Source: Streptococcus infantis SPAR10 (lineage in GTDB: Bacteria; Bacillota; Bacilli; Lactobacillales; Streptococcaceae). From it: 64,000 nt of DNA. Under the pieces are notes generated by a model. It worked only from the letters and a program-made list of their open reading frames with translations. It was not told the origin of the DNA and did not search any database. This document shows positions 38,528-47,129 of the stretch, one piece after another. Each line of letters opens with the position of its first letter. The first letter of the stretch is position 1. The stretch covers positions 441,501 through 505,500 of the forward strand of contig NZ_ALCH01000004.1 in the NCBI RefSeq assembly GCF_000279535.1. Reading direction: 5' to 3'. Made by a program: the position numbers and the translations under genes.

Positions 38528-39331
38528 ATGTCAAAATATAATTGGGATGAAAGGCATATCATTACTTTTCCAGAAGAAAAAGTGGCCCTCTCTACGAAGG
38601 ATTTACATGTTTACTACGGTAAGAATGAATCCATCAAGGGCGTGGATATGCAATTCGAAAAAAATAAAATTACGGCCTTGATTGGTCCATCAGGTTCTGG
38701 GAAATCAACCTACCTACGCAGTCTCAATCGTATGAATGATACCATTGATATTGCTAAGGTTACAGGACAAATTCTCTATCAAGGAATTGACGTTAACCGT
38801 CCTGAAATCAATGTTTATGAAATGCGTAAACACATCGGAATGGTTTTCCAACGTCCAAACCCATTTGCTAAATCAATCTACCGCAACATTACCTTTGCAC
38901 ATGAACGTGCAGGAGTTAAGGACAAGAAGGTCCTTGATGAAATTGTAGAAACCTCACTTCGCCAGGCTGCCCTCTGGGACCAGGTCAAAGATGACCTTCA
39001 CAAGTCAGCCTTGATGCTTTCAGGTGGTCAACAGCAACGTCTCTGTATCGCTCGTGCTATTTCTGTAAAACCAGACATTCTCTTGATGGATGAGCCGGCA
39101 TCAGCCTTGGATCCGATTGCGACAGCTCAGCTAGAGGAAACCATGCTTGAGTTGAAGAAGGACTTTACCATCATTATCGTGACCCACAGTATGCAACAGG
39201 CTGCGCGTGCGAGTGATTACACTGGATTTTTCTACTTGGGTGATTTAATTGAGTACGATAAAACGTCAAACATTTTCCAAAATGCCAAGCTACAATCTAC
39301 CAATGACTATGTAACTGGACACTTTGGTTAG
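38528..39331 (+). CDS. pstB: Phosphate ABC transporter ATPase PstB, copy 1
   Basis: 267 aa ATPase energising phosphate import. Walker [10 protein letters not shown], signature [14 protein letters not shown], Walker B ILLMDEPASALD and the switch histidine in VTHSMQQAARAS are all present. It has a longer N-terminus than the second copy (NWDERHIITFPEEKVALSTKDLHVYYG). It is separated by 12 bp from a second pstB; two consecutive ATPase genes are usual in streptococcal pst operons. Confidence 0.95.
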   Translation: MSKYNWDERHIITFPEEKVALSTKDLHVYYGKNESIKGVDMQFEKNKITALIGPSGSGKSTYLRSLNRMNDTIDIAKVTGQILYQGIDVNRPEINVYEMRKHIGMVFQRPNPFAKSIYRNITFAHERAGVKDKKVLDEIVETSLRQAALWDQVKDDLHKSALMLSGGQQQRLCIARAISVKPDILLMDEPASALDPIATAQLEETMLELKKDFTIIIVTHSMQQAARASDYTGFFYLGDLIEYDKTSNIFQNAKLQSTNDYVTGHFG

Positions 39332-39343
39332 AAAGGAAACAGT

Positions 39344-40102
39344 ATGACAGAACCGATTTTACAGGTTAAAGACCTGTCTGTTTATTACAACAAAAAGAAG
39401 GCCTTGAATAGTGTTTCCTTATCATTCCTACCCAAGGAAATTACAGCACTTATAGGACCGTCAGGGTCTGGGAAATCAACACTTCTTAAGGCTATTAACC
39501 GAATGGGTGACCTTAATCCTGAAGTGACGACAACTGGATCAGTGGTTTATAATGGGCACAATATCTATAGTCCGCGTACCGACACGGTTGAATTACGTAA
39601 GGAAATCGGGATGGTTTTCCAACAACCCAATCCATTCCCAATGTCTATCTACGAAAATGTTGTTTATGGACTAAGAATTAATGGAGAGAAAGACAAGCAA
39701 GTCTTGGATGAAGCTGTGGAGAAAGCTTTACAGCGTGCTTCAATCTGGGATGAGGTCAAGGACCGTTTGCATGATTCAGCAATTGGTCTATCAGGTGGAC
39801 AACAACAACGTGTCTGTGTAGCCCGTGTATTGGCGACTAGTCCAAAGATTATCCTCTTAGATGAGCCAACCTCAGCCTTAGACCCTATCTCGGCTGGAAA
39901 AATCGAAGAAACCCTATATAGTCTTAAGGACAAGTACACCATGCTATTGGTTACTCGTTCCATGCAGCAAGCATCTCGAATCTCTGATAAAACAGGCTTT
40001 TTCCTCAATGGAGATTTGATTGAATTTAACGATACCAAGGAAATGTTCCTCTATCCACAACATAAGGAAACAGAAGATTACATTTCAGGTAAATTTGGAT
40101 AA
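39344..40102 (+). CDS. Phosphate ABC transporter ATPase PstB, copy 2 (switch-loop His replaced by Arg)
   Basis: 252 aa. Walker [10 protein letters not shown], signature [14 protein letters not shown] and Walker [13 protein letters not shown] are intact, but the switch (H-loop) position reads VTRSMQQ with Arg205, where copy 1 has VTHSMQQ. The H-loop His normally positions the ATP gamma-phosphate, so this subunit may hydrolyse poorly or act as the degenerate half of a PstB1-PstB2 heterodimer. From memory the pneumococcal homologue has the same substitution, so it is probably conserved rather than a mutation. It precedes phoU by 10 bp. Confidence 0.93.
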   Translation: MTEPILQVKDLSVYYNKKKALNSVSLSFLPKEITALIGPSGSGKSTLLKAINRMGDLNPEVTTTGSVVYNGHNIYSPRTDTVELRKEIGMVFQQPNPFPMSIYENVVYGLRINGEKDKQVLDEAVEKALQRASIWDEVKDRLHDSAIGLSGGQQQRVCVARVLATSPKIILLDEPTSALDPISAGKIEETLYSLKDKYTMLLVTRSMQQASRISDKTGFFLNGDLIEFNDTKEMFLYPQHKETEDYISGKFG

Positions 40103-40112
40103 GGAGAAAAAG

Positions 40113-40766
40113 ATGTTACGATCTCAATTTGAAGAAGATTTAGAGAAATTGCATAACCAATTTTACGCTATGGGACAAGAAGTTCTTTCCCAAATCAATC
40201 GTACTGTACGTGCTTTTGTCACTCATGACCGTGACTTGGCTAAAGAAGTCATCGAGCAAGACGCAGAAGTCAATGAATACGAATTGAAACTTGAAAAGAA
40301 ATCATTTGAAATCATTGCCCTTCAACAGCCAGTATCACAAGACCTACGTACAGTTCTAACAGTTCTAAAGGCTGTTTCAGACTTGGAACGTATGGGGGAC
40401 CACGCAGTATCCATTGCTGAGGCAACCATTCGTATGAAGGGTGAACAACGCATCCCAGCAGTCGAAGAAGAAATCAAAAAAATGGGACGTGATGTTAAAG
40501 ATTTCGTAGAAACAACCCTTGAACTTTACCTAAACGGATCCGTTGATAAGGCCTATGAAGTTGCAACCATGGATGAAAAAATCAACCATTATTTTGAAAA
40601 TATTCGTGATTTGGCAACTGAAGAAATCAGAAAGAATCCAGATGCTATTGTCACAGGTCGTGATTACTTCCAAGTGATTTCATACTTGGAGCGCATCGGT
40701 GACTATGCAAAGAATATCTGTGAATGGGTTGTTTACTTTGAAACAGGTAAAATTGTAGAATTGTAA
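40113..40766 (+). CDS. phoU: Phosphate transport regulator PhoU
   Basis: 217 aa, from MLRSQFEEDLEKLHNQF at 40113 behind AAGGAG; the frame extends into pstB without support. It is all-helical with two PhoU repeats, each carrying an E/D-x3-D type metal motif (SDLERMGDHAVSIAE; SYLERIGDYAKNICEW). It damps Pst uptake and signalling to the phosphate two-component system. It is the last gene of the pst operon, followed by a terminator. Confidence 0.95.
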   Translation: MLRSQFEEDLEKLHNQFYAMGQEVLSQINRTVRAFVTHDRDLAKEVIEQDAEVNEYELKLEKKSFEIIALQQPVSQDLRTVLTVLKAVSDLERMGDHAVSIAEATIRMKGEQRIPAVEEEIKKMGRDVKDFVETTLELYLNGSVDKAYEVATMDEKINHYFENIRDLATEEIRKNPDAIVTGRDYFQVISYLERIGDYAKNICEWVVYFETGKIVEL

Positions 40767-40784
40767 AATTGATTAAATATACAG

Positions 40785-40822
40785 AAAAAGGAGCCGAATA
40801 ATGAATAAAAGCTTCTTTTTTT
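40785..40822 (+). terminator. Terminator of the pst-phoU operon
   Basis: AAAAAGGAGC (40785-40794) pairs with GCTTCTTTTT (40811-40820), one G-U pair, with a 16-nt loop and T tail. Confidence 0.7.
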
Positions 40823-40863
40823 GTTTAAGAAAATGAAAAAATAAATAAATATTAAATTCACAC

Positions 40864-40892
40864 TTGACAAACGAGGTTTGCCGAGTTATAAT
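40864..40892 (+). promoter_or_regulatory. Consensus promoter of the amino-acid-binding lipoprotein gene
   Basis: TTGACA (40864-40869), a 17-bp spacer and TATAAT (40887-40892): perfect sigma-A boxes. The spacer holds GAGGTTTGCCGAG, which shows no clear operator symmetry. Confidence 0.9.
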
Positions 40893-40923
40893 TATACAAA
40901 ATTGACAGAGAGGTTGTTTATTT

Positions 40924-41739
40924 ATGAAATTTAAAAAATGGATATTTGTCTTATGTAGTTTTCTTGCAAGTTTCTTTTTAGTTGCTTGCCAATCATCTAG
41001 CTCAAGCTCACAGTCTGCAGTAGAGGCAATCAAACAAAAAGGTAAATTAGTGGTCGCAACTAGCCCAGACTATGCACCATTTGAGTTTCAAGCACTTGTG
41101 GATGGCAAGAACCAAGTCGTCGGTGCTGATATTGATATGGCACAAGCTATCGCTGACGAACTTGGAGTGAAATTGGAAGTTTCAAGCATGAGTTTTGATA
41201 ATGTCTTGACCAGCCTTCAAACAGGGAAAGCAGATCTGGCCATTGCGGGAATCAGTGCAACTGAAGAAAGAAAAGAAGTCTTTGATTTCTCAATTCCTTA
41301 CTATGAGAACAAGATTAGTTTCCTAATCAGAAAAACTGATCTTGAAAAATACAAAGATTTGGATTCTCTAGAAAGTGCAAATATTGCAGCTCAAAAAGGA
41401 ACTGTTCCTGAATCTATGGTCAAAGAGCAACTTCCTAAAGCGCAGTTGACTTCATTGACAAATATGGGTGAAGCTGTTAATGAACTTCAATCAGGTAAGG
41501 TTGATGCTGTTCATATGGACGAGCCAGTAGCACTCAGCTATGCAACAAAAAATGCTGACTTGGCTGTCGCAACAGTAAGCTTAACTATGAAAGAAGGCGA
41601 AGAAAATGCAGTTGCTATCAAGAAAGGCAACTCAGATTTGAAGGAAGTAGTTGATAAGGTTATTCAAAAACTAAAAGATGACGGTACTTATCAAACATAT
41701 CTTGAAAAAGCCGCTAAATTAACAGAAGTAGAACAATAA
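40924..41739 (+). CDS. Polar amino-acid ABC transporter substrate-binding lipoprotein
   Basis: 271 aa extracytoplasmic solute-binding protein, family 3. The lipobox SFFLVAC gives lipidated Cys22, followed by a Ser-rich tether. Family features: KGKLVVATSPDYAPFEFQ at the start, then GADIDMAQAIADELG, DLAIAGISATEERKEVFDFSIPYY and GTVPESMVKEQL. The specific amino acid cannot be read from sequence. No permease or ATPase gene is adjacent, so it must share components encoded elsewhere. The stop codon abuts the 189-bp repeat element. Confidence 0.9.
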   Translation: MKFKKWIFVLCSFLASFFLVACQSSSSSSQSAVEAIKQKGKLVVATSPDYAPFEFQALVDGKNQVVGADIDMAQAIADELGVKLEVSSMSFDNVLTSLQTGKADLAIAGISATEERKEVFDFSIPYYENKISFLIRKTDLEKYKDLDSLESANIAAQKGTVPESMVKEQLPKAQLTSLTNMGEAVNELQSGKVDAVHMDEPVALSYATKNADLAVATVSLTMKEGEENAVAIKKGNSDLKEVVDKVIQKLKDDGTYQTYLEKAAKLTEVEQ

Positions 41740-41928
41740 AAAAACAGAGGCTGGGACAAAAGTCCTAGCCTCTCAATTGTCATTGGATTATCAAGCAAGA
41801 CGCAGTAGTTGAGTGGGCTCTACTACGCTGATTTCATCAGCTTTTACAGCCTTACTCAACTGTGCGGAGGTGGGACGACGAAATCGAATTCTAACGAATT
41901 ACCGATTTCTGTCCCACTCTCTGTTTTT
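41740..41928. mobile_element. 189-bp MITE-like intergenic element with 19-bp terminal inverted repeats
   Basis: The left end AAAAACAGAGGCTGGGACA (41740-41758) and the inverse of the right end (41910-41928), AAAAACAGAGAGTGGGACA, match at 17 of 19 bases. Inside lie several hairpins: GAGGCTGGGAC / GTCCTAGCCTC, AGTTGAGT / ACTCAACT enclosing GCTGAT-TTC-ATCAGC, and AAATCG / CGATTT. It has no coding capacity of its own. It resembles an element I remember as common between genes of mitis-group streptococci, but it is not BOX or RUP. It can act as terminator for both flanking genes and encodes the last residues of the minus-strand regulator. Confidence 0.75.
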
Positions 41929-43184
41929 AAGTAATTTAATGTTGTTTCAAGATTTTCTAAAGGAACCTTAGCAAATTGATAAGGGCAAGTCTCAATGTAG
42001 GACGATTCGAAAAAGTCTAGATTTAAAGAGCTATGTTTGAGGCTTGCAATCTTAGGATAGTTCCTGAGATCAAGCAAAAGTCCATCATGGAGAGGATAGT
42101 TTGGTAGGGAAAGGGGATAAGATTTTAATAGCTTATGAATGAAGTCTTGACTTTTCTCTTGTAGTGCCAATCTTGCTACTCTATTTTTTTCAAATAGTTG
42201 ACTATCAATATAGAGTGATAAAGCCTTTTGCATAATGAGGTTGTTATCATAGTCCAGAATGTTTTTATAAGAGACAAAAGCATCTTTCATAACATTTGGA
42301 AGTATGAGAGCAGTGATTCGAAGTGCGGGGAAAATACTTGTTGAAAAAGACTTGATGTAGATGACCAAATCATTTTGGTCCAAATAATGAAAGGTTTGTC
42401 CCATTTTAGGATCTAGATCTCCCAGATAATCATCTTCAACGATATAAATTTGATATTTGGCTGCTAGATCAAGGATAGCACGTTTCTCCTCTTCAGAATA
42501 TGAATGACCCAGAGGATAGTGGAATCGAGGAATGGTGTAGAAAAATTTAATGTTACCACTTTTAAAATGTTTCTCAAGTTCTTTCAGGTCAATGCCATCC
42601 ACCCGACGTTCAATGGTTTGATAGGGGATATTTTGAGCTAGCAGAAGCTGGTTCATTCGGTGATAGGTTGGTTGTTCGACCAGTATTTCTTGGCCCTTAC
42701 CTGGAAAGTCAATTTGAGAAAGAATAAACAGTGCTTGCTGGGTTCCAGTTGTCATGACTAATTGATCGGGTTTACTATAGATAGCTTGGTCAAACAGTAG
42801 TTTCTGAACAGACTTTCGTAATTCTTCTAAACCCTCTTGGTGTTCATAGTAGTTGTAGAGATAATTTTCTCGACCGATCAAGCTTTCATTGACACAAAGA
42901 CGAAAATCATCATAGGCAGCCACATGTTCGTCATTGACCGAGATAACGAGGTCTTCGTGGCTAGCTTGTTGTTCTAAAACATAATAGCCACTTTGAGGTT
43001 TGGAGTAAATGTATTTCTCGTATCGGAGTTCCAAAAGTGCACGTTGCACAGTATCTTTACTGCAGTGGAAGTCTTGACTGAGTTTTCGGATAGAAGGTAG
43101 ACGACTTCCTGTTTGAAGTTTTCCTGATTCAATCTCTTCTTTTAGATAGTGTACAACTTGTTCGTACTTGCTTTCTTGCTTCAT
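41856..43184 (-). CDS. MocR-type transcription regulator (GntR HTH plus aminotransferase-like domain)
   Basis: 442 aa. N-terminal GntR winged helix (YEQVVHYLKEEIESGKLQTGSRLPSIRKLSQDFHCSKDTVQRAL) joined to a fold-type I PLP aminotransferase-like domain (TTGTQQALFIL, EQPTYHRMN, VEDDYLGDLD, then IKSFSTSIFPALRI with the likely PLP Lys). MocR proteins usually sense PLP or amino acids and act as regulators, not enzymes. It diverges from the acetolactate decarboxylase gene. About the last 23 residues (LKTESGTEIGNSLEF to VVPPPHS) are encoded by the inverted-repeat element, so the native C-terminus has been replaced. The target is unknown; the neighbouring gene is a candidate. Confidence 0.88.
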   Translation of the reverse strand: MKQESKYEQVVHYLKEEIESGKLQTGSRLPSIRKLSQDFHCSKDTVQRALLELRYEKYIYSKPQSGYYVLEQQASHEDLVISVNDEHVAAYDDFRLCVNESLIGRENYLYNYYEHQEGLEELRKSVQKLLFDQAIYSKPDQLVMTTGTQQALFILSQIDFPGKGQEILVEQPTYHRMNQLLLAQNIPYQTIERRVDGIDLKELEKHFKSGNIKFFYTIPRFHYPLGHSYSEEEKRAILDLAAKYQIYIVEDDYLGDLDPKMGQTFHYLDQNDLVIYIKSFSTSIFPALRITALILPNVMKDAFVSYKNILDYDNNLIMQKALSLYIDSQLFEKNRVARLALQEKSQDFIHKLLKSYPLSLPNYPLHDGLLLDLRNYPKIASLKHSSLNLDFFESSYIETCPYQFAKVPLENLETTLNYLKTESGTEIGNSLEFDFVVPPPHS

Positions 43185-43207
43185 TCCAGGCCTCTCTTGA
43201 TTTTGTT

Positions 43208-43241
43208 ACATTGTACCTTTTTTTTGGAAGTTTGACAATGT
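43208..43241 (-). promoter_or_regulatory. MocR-gene promoter flanked by an inverted repeat
   Basis: Read on the minus strand: TTGTCA (43238-43233), a 17-bp spacer and TACAAT (43215-43210). ACATTGT (43208-43214) and its inverse ACAATGT (43235-43241) overlap the -10 and -35, looking like a two-half-site operator, possibly for autoregulation. Confidence 0.6.
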
Positions 43242-43316
43242 TAAAAGGTGGTCTAGCATTCAATTCTAAGAAGAAATGTGATATACTTAGTAAGTAAATT
43301 TTCAAAGAAGAGTGAG

Positions 43317-44045
43317 ATGATAAAGGTGCAAGAACCAGTTAAATTATTCCAATACAATACTTTGGGAGCTTTGATGGCAGGACTTTACGGCGGGACTATG
43401 ACAGTTGGTGAGTTACTTGAACATGGAGATTTAGGGCTAGGAACCTTGGACTCTATTGATGGGGAGCTAATTGTCTTAGATGGTAAAGCCTATCAAGCTA
43501 AGGGTTCGGGTGAGAAGCCTGAAATCGTTGAAGTTTCACCAGACGCGCTGATTCCCTATGCAGCAGTTGTACCCCACCAGGCAGAAGTTATTTTCCGCCA
43601 GCGTTTTGAAATGACTGATAAGGAACTAGAAAAACGTATTGAATCCTACTATGATGGAGAAAATCTTTTCCGTTCGATTAAGATTCATGGTGATTTTAAA
43701 CACATGCATGTTCGCATGATTCCAAAATCGACAAGCGAAACGAAGTTTGCTGAAGTTGCAACTCATCAGCCTGAGTATAGTTGCGATAATGTATCAGGAA
43801 CTATTGTAGGTTTCTGGACACCTGAGATTTTCCATGGTGTTAGTGTTGCCGGTTACCATTTACACTTTATCTCAGATGATCGAACCTTCGGTGGTCACGT
43901 CATGGACTTTGTCATCAAAGAAGGGATCGTAGAAGTTGGAGCGGTTGATCAGTTGGATCAACGTTTTCCTGTTCAGGATCGTCAGTACCTCTTTGCTAAG
44001 TTTAACGTTGAAGAGATGAAAAAAGATATCGATCAGGCAGAATAG
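43317..44045 (+). CDS. budA: Alpha-acetolactate decarboxylase
   Basis: 242 aa from the ATG at 43317 (MIKVQEPVKLFQYNTLGALMAGLYGG), the start giving the usual family length; the frame extends 13 codons upstream without support. Converts alpha-acetolactate to acetoin, diverting pyruvate from acid and from branched-chain amino acids. The zinc-site motif is GYHLHFISDDRTFGGHVMDF (His-x-His and a later His). The streptococcal gene is often called aldB. It is divergent from the MocR-type regulator and followed 17 bp later by a YhfC-like membrane gene. Confidence 0.93.
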   Translation: MIKVQEPVKLFQYNTLGALMAGLYGGTMTVGELLEHGDLGLGTLDSIDGELIVLDGKAYQAKGSGEKPEIVEVSPDALIPYAAVVPHQAEVIFRQRFEMTDKELEKRIESYYDGENLFRSIKIHGDFKHMHVRMIPKSTSETKFAEVATHQPEYSCDNVSGTIVGFWTPEIFHGVSVAGYHLHFISDDRTFGGHVMDFVIKEGIVEVGAVDQLDQRFPVQDRQYLFAKFNVEEMKKDIDQAE

Positions 44046-44062
44046 AATAAAAGGAGATAAGT

Positions 44063-44812
44063 ATGAAAATTCATGTCATAATCACAATGCTAGCTTTATT
44101 TGTATTTCTCATAGCTGCCATTTGGTTCTCAAAAAAGAAGTACAAGATTAACCTTTCAGTTTTAGGACTTGGGGCAGTTGCATTTTTTGTCTCATCTCAG
44201 GTCTTAGAGAAAATCGTTCATCTCTTGGTTCTTCATCCACAAAAGGATGGGACAGTTCCTCTCATGACGGAAAATCCCCTTCTCTATGTGATTTACGGGG
44301 TCTGTATGGCTGCTTTGTTTGAAGAAACGGCTCGACTTGTCTTCTTTAAATGGTTGGAGAAGAAGAGAGCTTTGGAAGATTCGGATGCCCTCGCCTATGG
44401 ACTTGGTCATGGTGGCTTGGAATTGCTCTACCTCGGAATGGGAAGCTTGATTAGTCTTTTGATTCTCTTTTCGTTATTAGAGTCTTCAAATCCAGATTTG
44501 GCAAATCTCCTTCCCAAAAATACACTTGAAACAGTACAATCTCTATCTGGATGGCAGGTTTATTTACTCGGTGTTGAGCGTGTGCTTGCTCTTGTTATGC
44601 AAATTGGTCTCTCTTTCTGGGTTTATCAAGCAGTTCGTCAAAAGAATTGGATTTACCTAGTAGCTGCCTATGGTCTACATGCCCTATTTGATCTGGCTCC
44701 GAGTCTATCTCAGGTTGGTTGGATTTCAAATCCGCTTCTTGTTGAAGGATTGTTAGCAGTGGAAGTTGTTCTATTTGTATACTTTACAAAAACTATCTTG
44801 TATAAAAAATAA
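44063..44812 (+). CDS. YhfC-family intramembrane protein
   Basis: 249 aa, about seven hydrophobic segments. It matches the YhfC family, which is distantly related to CPBP-type intramembrane glutamic proteases: an EETARLVFF motif in one helix and GLGHGGLELL in another supply the conserved Glu and His. Whether it is an active protease is not known. It has an AAAGGAG ribosome site and follows acetolactate decarboxylase closely, probably in the same transcript. A terminator follows at once. Confidence 0.78.
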   Translation: MKIHVIITMLALFVFLIAAIWFSKKKYKINLSVLGLGAVAFFVSSQVLEKIVHLLVLHPQKDGTVPLMTENPLLYVIYGVCMAALFEETARLVFFKWLEKKRALEDSDALAYGLGHGGLELLYLGMGSLISLLILFSLLESSNPDLANLLPKNTLETVQSLSGWQVYLLGVERVLALVMQIGLSFWVYQAVRQKNWIYLVAAYGLHALFDLAPSLSQVGWISNPLLVEGLLAVEVVLFVYFTKTILYKK

Positions 44813-44816
44813 TCAT

Positions 44817-44841
44817 AAAAAAGAGGTCTGACCTCTTTTTT
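44817..44841 (+). terminator. Terminator of the budA-yhfC unit
   Basis: AAAAAAGAGGT-CTG-ACCTCTTTTTT: a perfect stem with a three-base loop. Confidence 0.92.
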
Positions 44842-44893
44842 ACTTGTGTGAATAAAAAAGCTTTTTCAAATCGTCGAAAAAAATCGCTAAAAA

Positions 44894-44902
44894 TGGTATA
44901 AT
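44894..44902 (+). promoter_or_regulatory. Extended -10 promoter of murB
   Basis: TGG directly before a consensus TATAAT (44897-44902), about 30 bp before the start. No clear -35 is visible. Confidence 0.6.
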
Positions 44903-44931
44903 GGAATGAATTTTATAAAAGGATAAGAAAG

Positions 44932-45837
44932 ATGACTGTATTAGAAAAATTAAAAGAAAACCTAGAAGGAATTGATATTCGATTCGATGAGCCATTGAAA
45001 ACTTATACCTATACCAAAGTCGGAGGGAAGGTAGATTACTTAGCTTTTCCTCGCAATCATTATGAGATGGCCCATGTGGTTAAGTTCGCTAATCAAGAAA
45101 ATATCCCATGGATTGTTCTTGGAAATGCCAGTAATATTATCGTCCGAGAAGGCGGAATTCGTGGCTTTGTCATTATGTGTGACAAGCTTAATAATGTCTC
45201 TGTTGATGGTTATACGATTGAAGCAGAAGCGGGAGCTAACTTGATTGAGACCACTCGAATCGCTCTCCGCCATAGTTTGACAGGATTTGAGTTTGCCTGT
45301 GGAATTCCAGGAAGCGTCGGGGGAGCTGTCTTTATGAACGCTGGTGCTTATGGAGGTGAGATTGCTCATATTTTGCAGTCTTGCAAAGTATTGACCAAGG
45401 ATGGAGAAATCGAGACTTTATCAGCCAAGGACTTAGCCTTTGGTTACCGTCATTCAGCTATTCAAGATTCTGGAGCAGTAGTCTTATCAGCTAAATTTGC
45501 ACTATCTCCAGGGAATTATGAGACTATTAATCAAGAAATGGATCGCTTAACTCATTTGCGTGAACTTAAGCAACCTTTGGAATATCCATCATGTGGTTCT
45601 GTCTTTAAACGTCCAGTTGGGCATTTTGCAGGGCAATTGATTTCAGAAGCTGGTTTGAAGGGCTACCGTATCGGTGGTGTCGAAGTCTCAGAAAAGCATG
45701 CAGGCTTTATGATTAATGTAGCCGATGGAACAGCAAGAGACTATGAAGACTTAATTGAGTCTGTTATCGAAAAAGTTAAAGAACAATCAGGTGTTACCCT
45801 AGAGCGAGAAGTTCGTATCTTGGGTGAACACGAATAA
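44932..45837 (+). CDS. murB: UDP-N-acetylenolpyruvoylglucosamine reductase
   Basis: 301 aa FAD/NADPH enzyme that reduces UDP-GlcNAc-enolpyruvate to UDP-MurNAc, an essential step in peptidoglycan synthesis. Motifs: [53 protein letters not shown], then [11 protein letters not shown] with the proton-donor Ser, and LGEHE at the end. The length is typical of the short type IIb form. In pneumococcus, as I recall, murB likewise precedes potABCD and may be co-transcribed. Confidence 0.96.
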   Translation: MTVLEKLKENLEGIDIRFDEPLKTYTYTKVGGKVDYLAFPRNHYEMAHVVKFANQENIPWIVLGNASNIIVREGGIRGFVIMCDKLNNVSVDGYTIEAEAGANLIETTRIALRHSLTGFEFACGIPGSVGGAVFMNAGAYGGEIAHILQSCKVLTKDGEIETLSAKDLAFGYRHSAIQDSGAVVLSAKFALSPGNYETINQEMDRLTHLRELKQPLEYPSCGSVFKRPVGHFAGQLISEAGLKGYRIGGVEVSEKHAGFMINVADGTARDYEDLIESVIEKVKEQSGVTLEREVRILGEHE

Positions 45838-45860
45838 CATTATTATTACACATTATACAA

Positions 45861-45938
45861 AGATTGGGATTTTATCGCTAGATATGGTTTGGGTCAATTC
45901 CTTACAGTCATTGCTAGCATTTTACAAGGTCCCAATCT
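45861..45938 (+). other. Long-range inverted repeat in the murB-potA gap
   Basis: AGATTGGGA (45861-45869) pairs with TCCCAATCT (45930-45938); inside, GCTAG (45877-45881) can pair with CTAGC (45914-45918). There is no T run after it, so it is not a plain terminator. It may be a structured leader of potABCD or a small inserted element. Confidence 0.5.
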
Positions 45939-45971
45939 GTTAATTTACGAAGAAAAAGGAATTTAGAGGAA

Positions 45972-47129
45972 TTGAAAAAACCAATTATCGAATTCAGAAA
46001 CGTTTCTAAAGTTTTTGAAGATAGTGACACTAAGGTTCTCAAGGATATTAACTTTGAGTTGGAAGAAGGAAAATTTTATACACTGCTAGGAGCTTCTGGT
46101 TCAGGAAAATCAACCATTCTCAATATTATCGCGGGCTTGCTAGACGCAACGACTGGTGATATTTTGCTGGATGGCGTAAGAATCAATGATATCCCTACCA
46201 ATAAGCGCGATGTTCACACAGTCTTCCAATCTTACGCCTTGTTCCCGCACATGAATGTCTTTGAAAATGTTGCCTTTCCATTGCGATTGCGAAAGGTTGA
46301 TAAAAAAGAAATCGAAAAACGTGTCTTAGAAGTTCTCAAGATGGTACAGCTTGAAGGATATGAAAAACGTTCTATCCGTAGGTTATCTGGAGGACAACGT
46401 CAGCGTGTAGCTATTGCGCGTGCGATTATCAACCAGCCTCGAGTGGTACTCTTGGATGAGCCTTTGTCAGCACTTGACTTAAAGTTGCGGACAGACATGC
46501 AGTACGAACTCCGTGAACTGCAACAACGCTTGGGCATAACATTTGTCTTTGTTACCCATGATCAGGAAGAAGCTCTTGCCATGAGCGACTGGATTTTCGT
46601 CATGAATGACGGTGAAATCGTCCAATCAGGAACACCGGTGGACATCTACGATGAACCAATCAATCACTTTGTTGCCACTTTTATTGGTGAATCAAATATC
46701 TTGCCAGGGATTATGATTGAGGACTACTTGGTCGAGTTCAATGGCAAACGATTTGAAGCGGTCGATGGTGGTATGAAGCCAAATGAACCAGTCGAAGTCG
46801 TGATTCGTCCAGAGGACTTGCGCATCACTCTTCCTGAAGAAGGGAAACTTCAAGTTAAGGTTGATACGCAGCTCTTCCGTGGAGTTCACTATGAGATTAT
46901 CGCCTATGACGAGCTTGGCAATGAATGGATGATTCACTCGACTCGTAAGGCCATCGTTGGTGAGGAAATCGGTCTGGACTTTGAACCAGAAGACATCCAC
47001 ATCATGCGTCTCAATGAAACAGAAGAAGAGTTCGATGCTCGTATCGAAGAATACGTAGAAATCGAAGAGCAAGAAGCAGGTTTGATTAACGCTATCGAGG
47101 AGGAGAGAGATGAAGAAAACAACCTCTAA
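45972..47129 (+). CDS. potA: Spermidine/putrescine ABC transporter ATPase
   Basis: 385 aa ATPase of the polyamine importer. It starts with TTG at 45972 ([17 protein letters not shown]); AAAAAGGA about 10 bp upstream is the likely ribosome site, as the nearer GAGGA is too close. Walker [10 protein letters not shown], signature [14 protein letters not shown], Walker [13 protein letters not shown] and switch [13 protein letters not shown] are intact. The C-terminal TOBE-type domain includes [11 protein letters not shown]. It overlaps potB by 20 bp. Confidence 0.95.
   Translation: MKKPIIEFRNVSKVFEDSDTKVLKDINFELEEGKFYTLLGASGSGKSTILNIIAGLLDATTGDILLDGVRINDIPTNKRDVHTVFQSYALFPHMNVFENVAFPLRLRKVDKKEIEKRVLEVLKMVQLEGYEKRSIRRLSGGQRQRVAIARAIINQPRVVLLDEPLSALDLKLRTDMQYELRELQQRLGITFVFVTHDQEEALAMSDWIFVMNDGEIVQSGTPVDIYDEPINHFVATFIGESNILPGIMIEDYLVEFNGKRFEAVDGGMKPNEPVEVVIRPEDLRITLPEEGKLQVKVDTQLFRGVHYEIIAYDELGNEWMIHSTRKAIVGEEIGLDFEPEDIHIMRLNETEEEFDARIEEYVEIEEQEAGLINAIEEERDEENNL

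Noticed and set aside
41740..41928. Reading the inverted-repeat element as BOX or RUP
   Set aside because: Its length, ends and interior do not match those pneumococcal repeats as I remember them.
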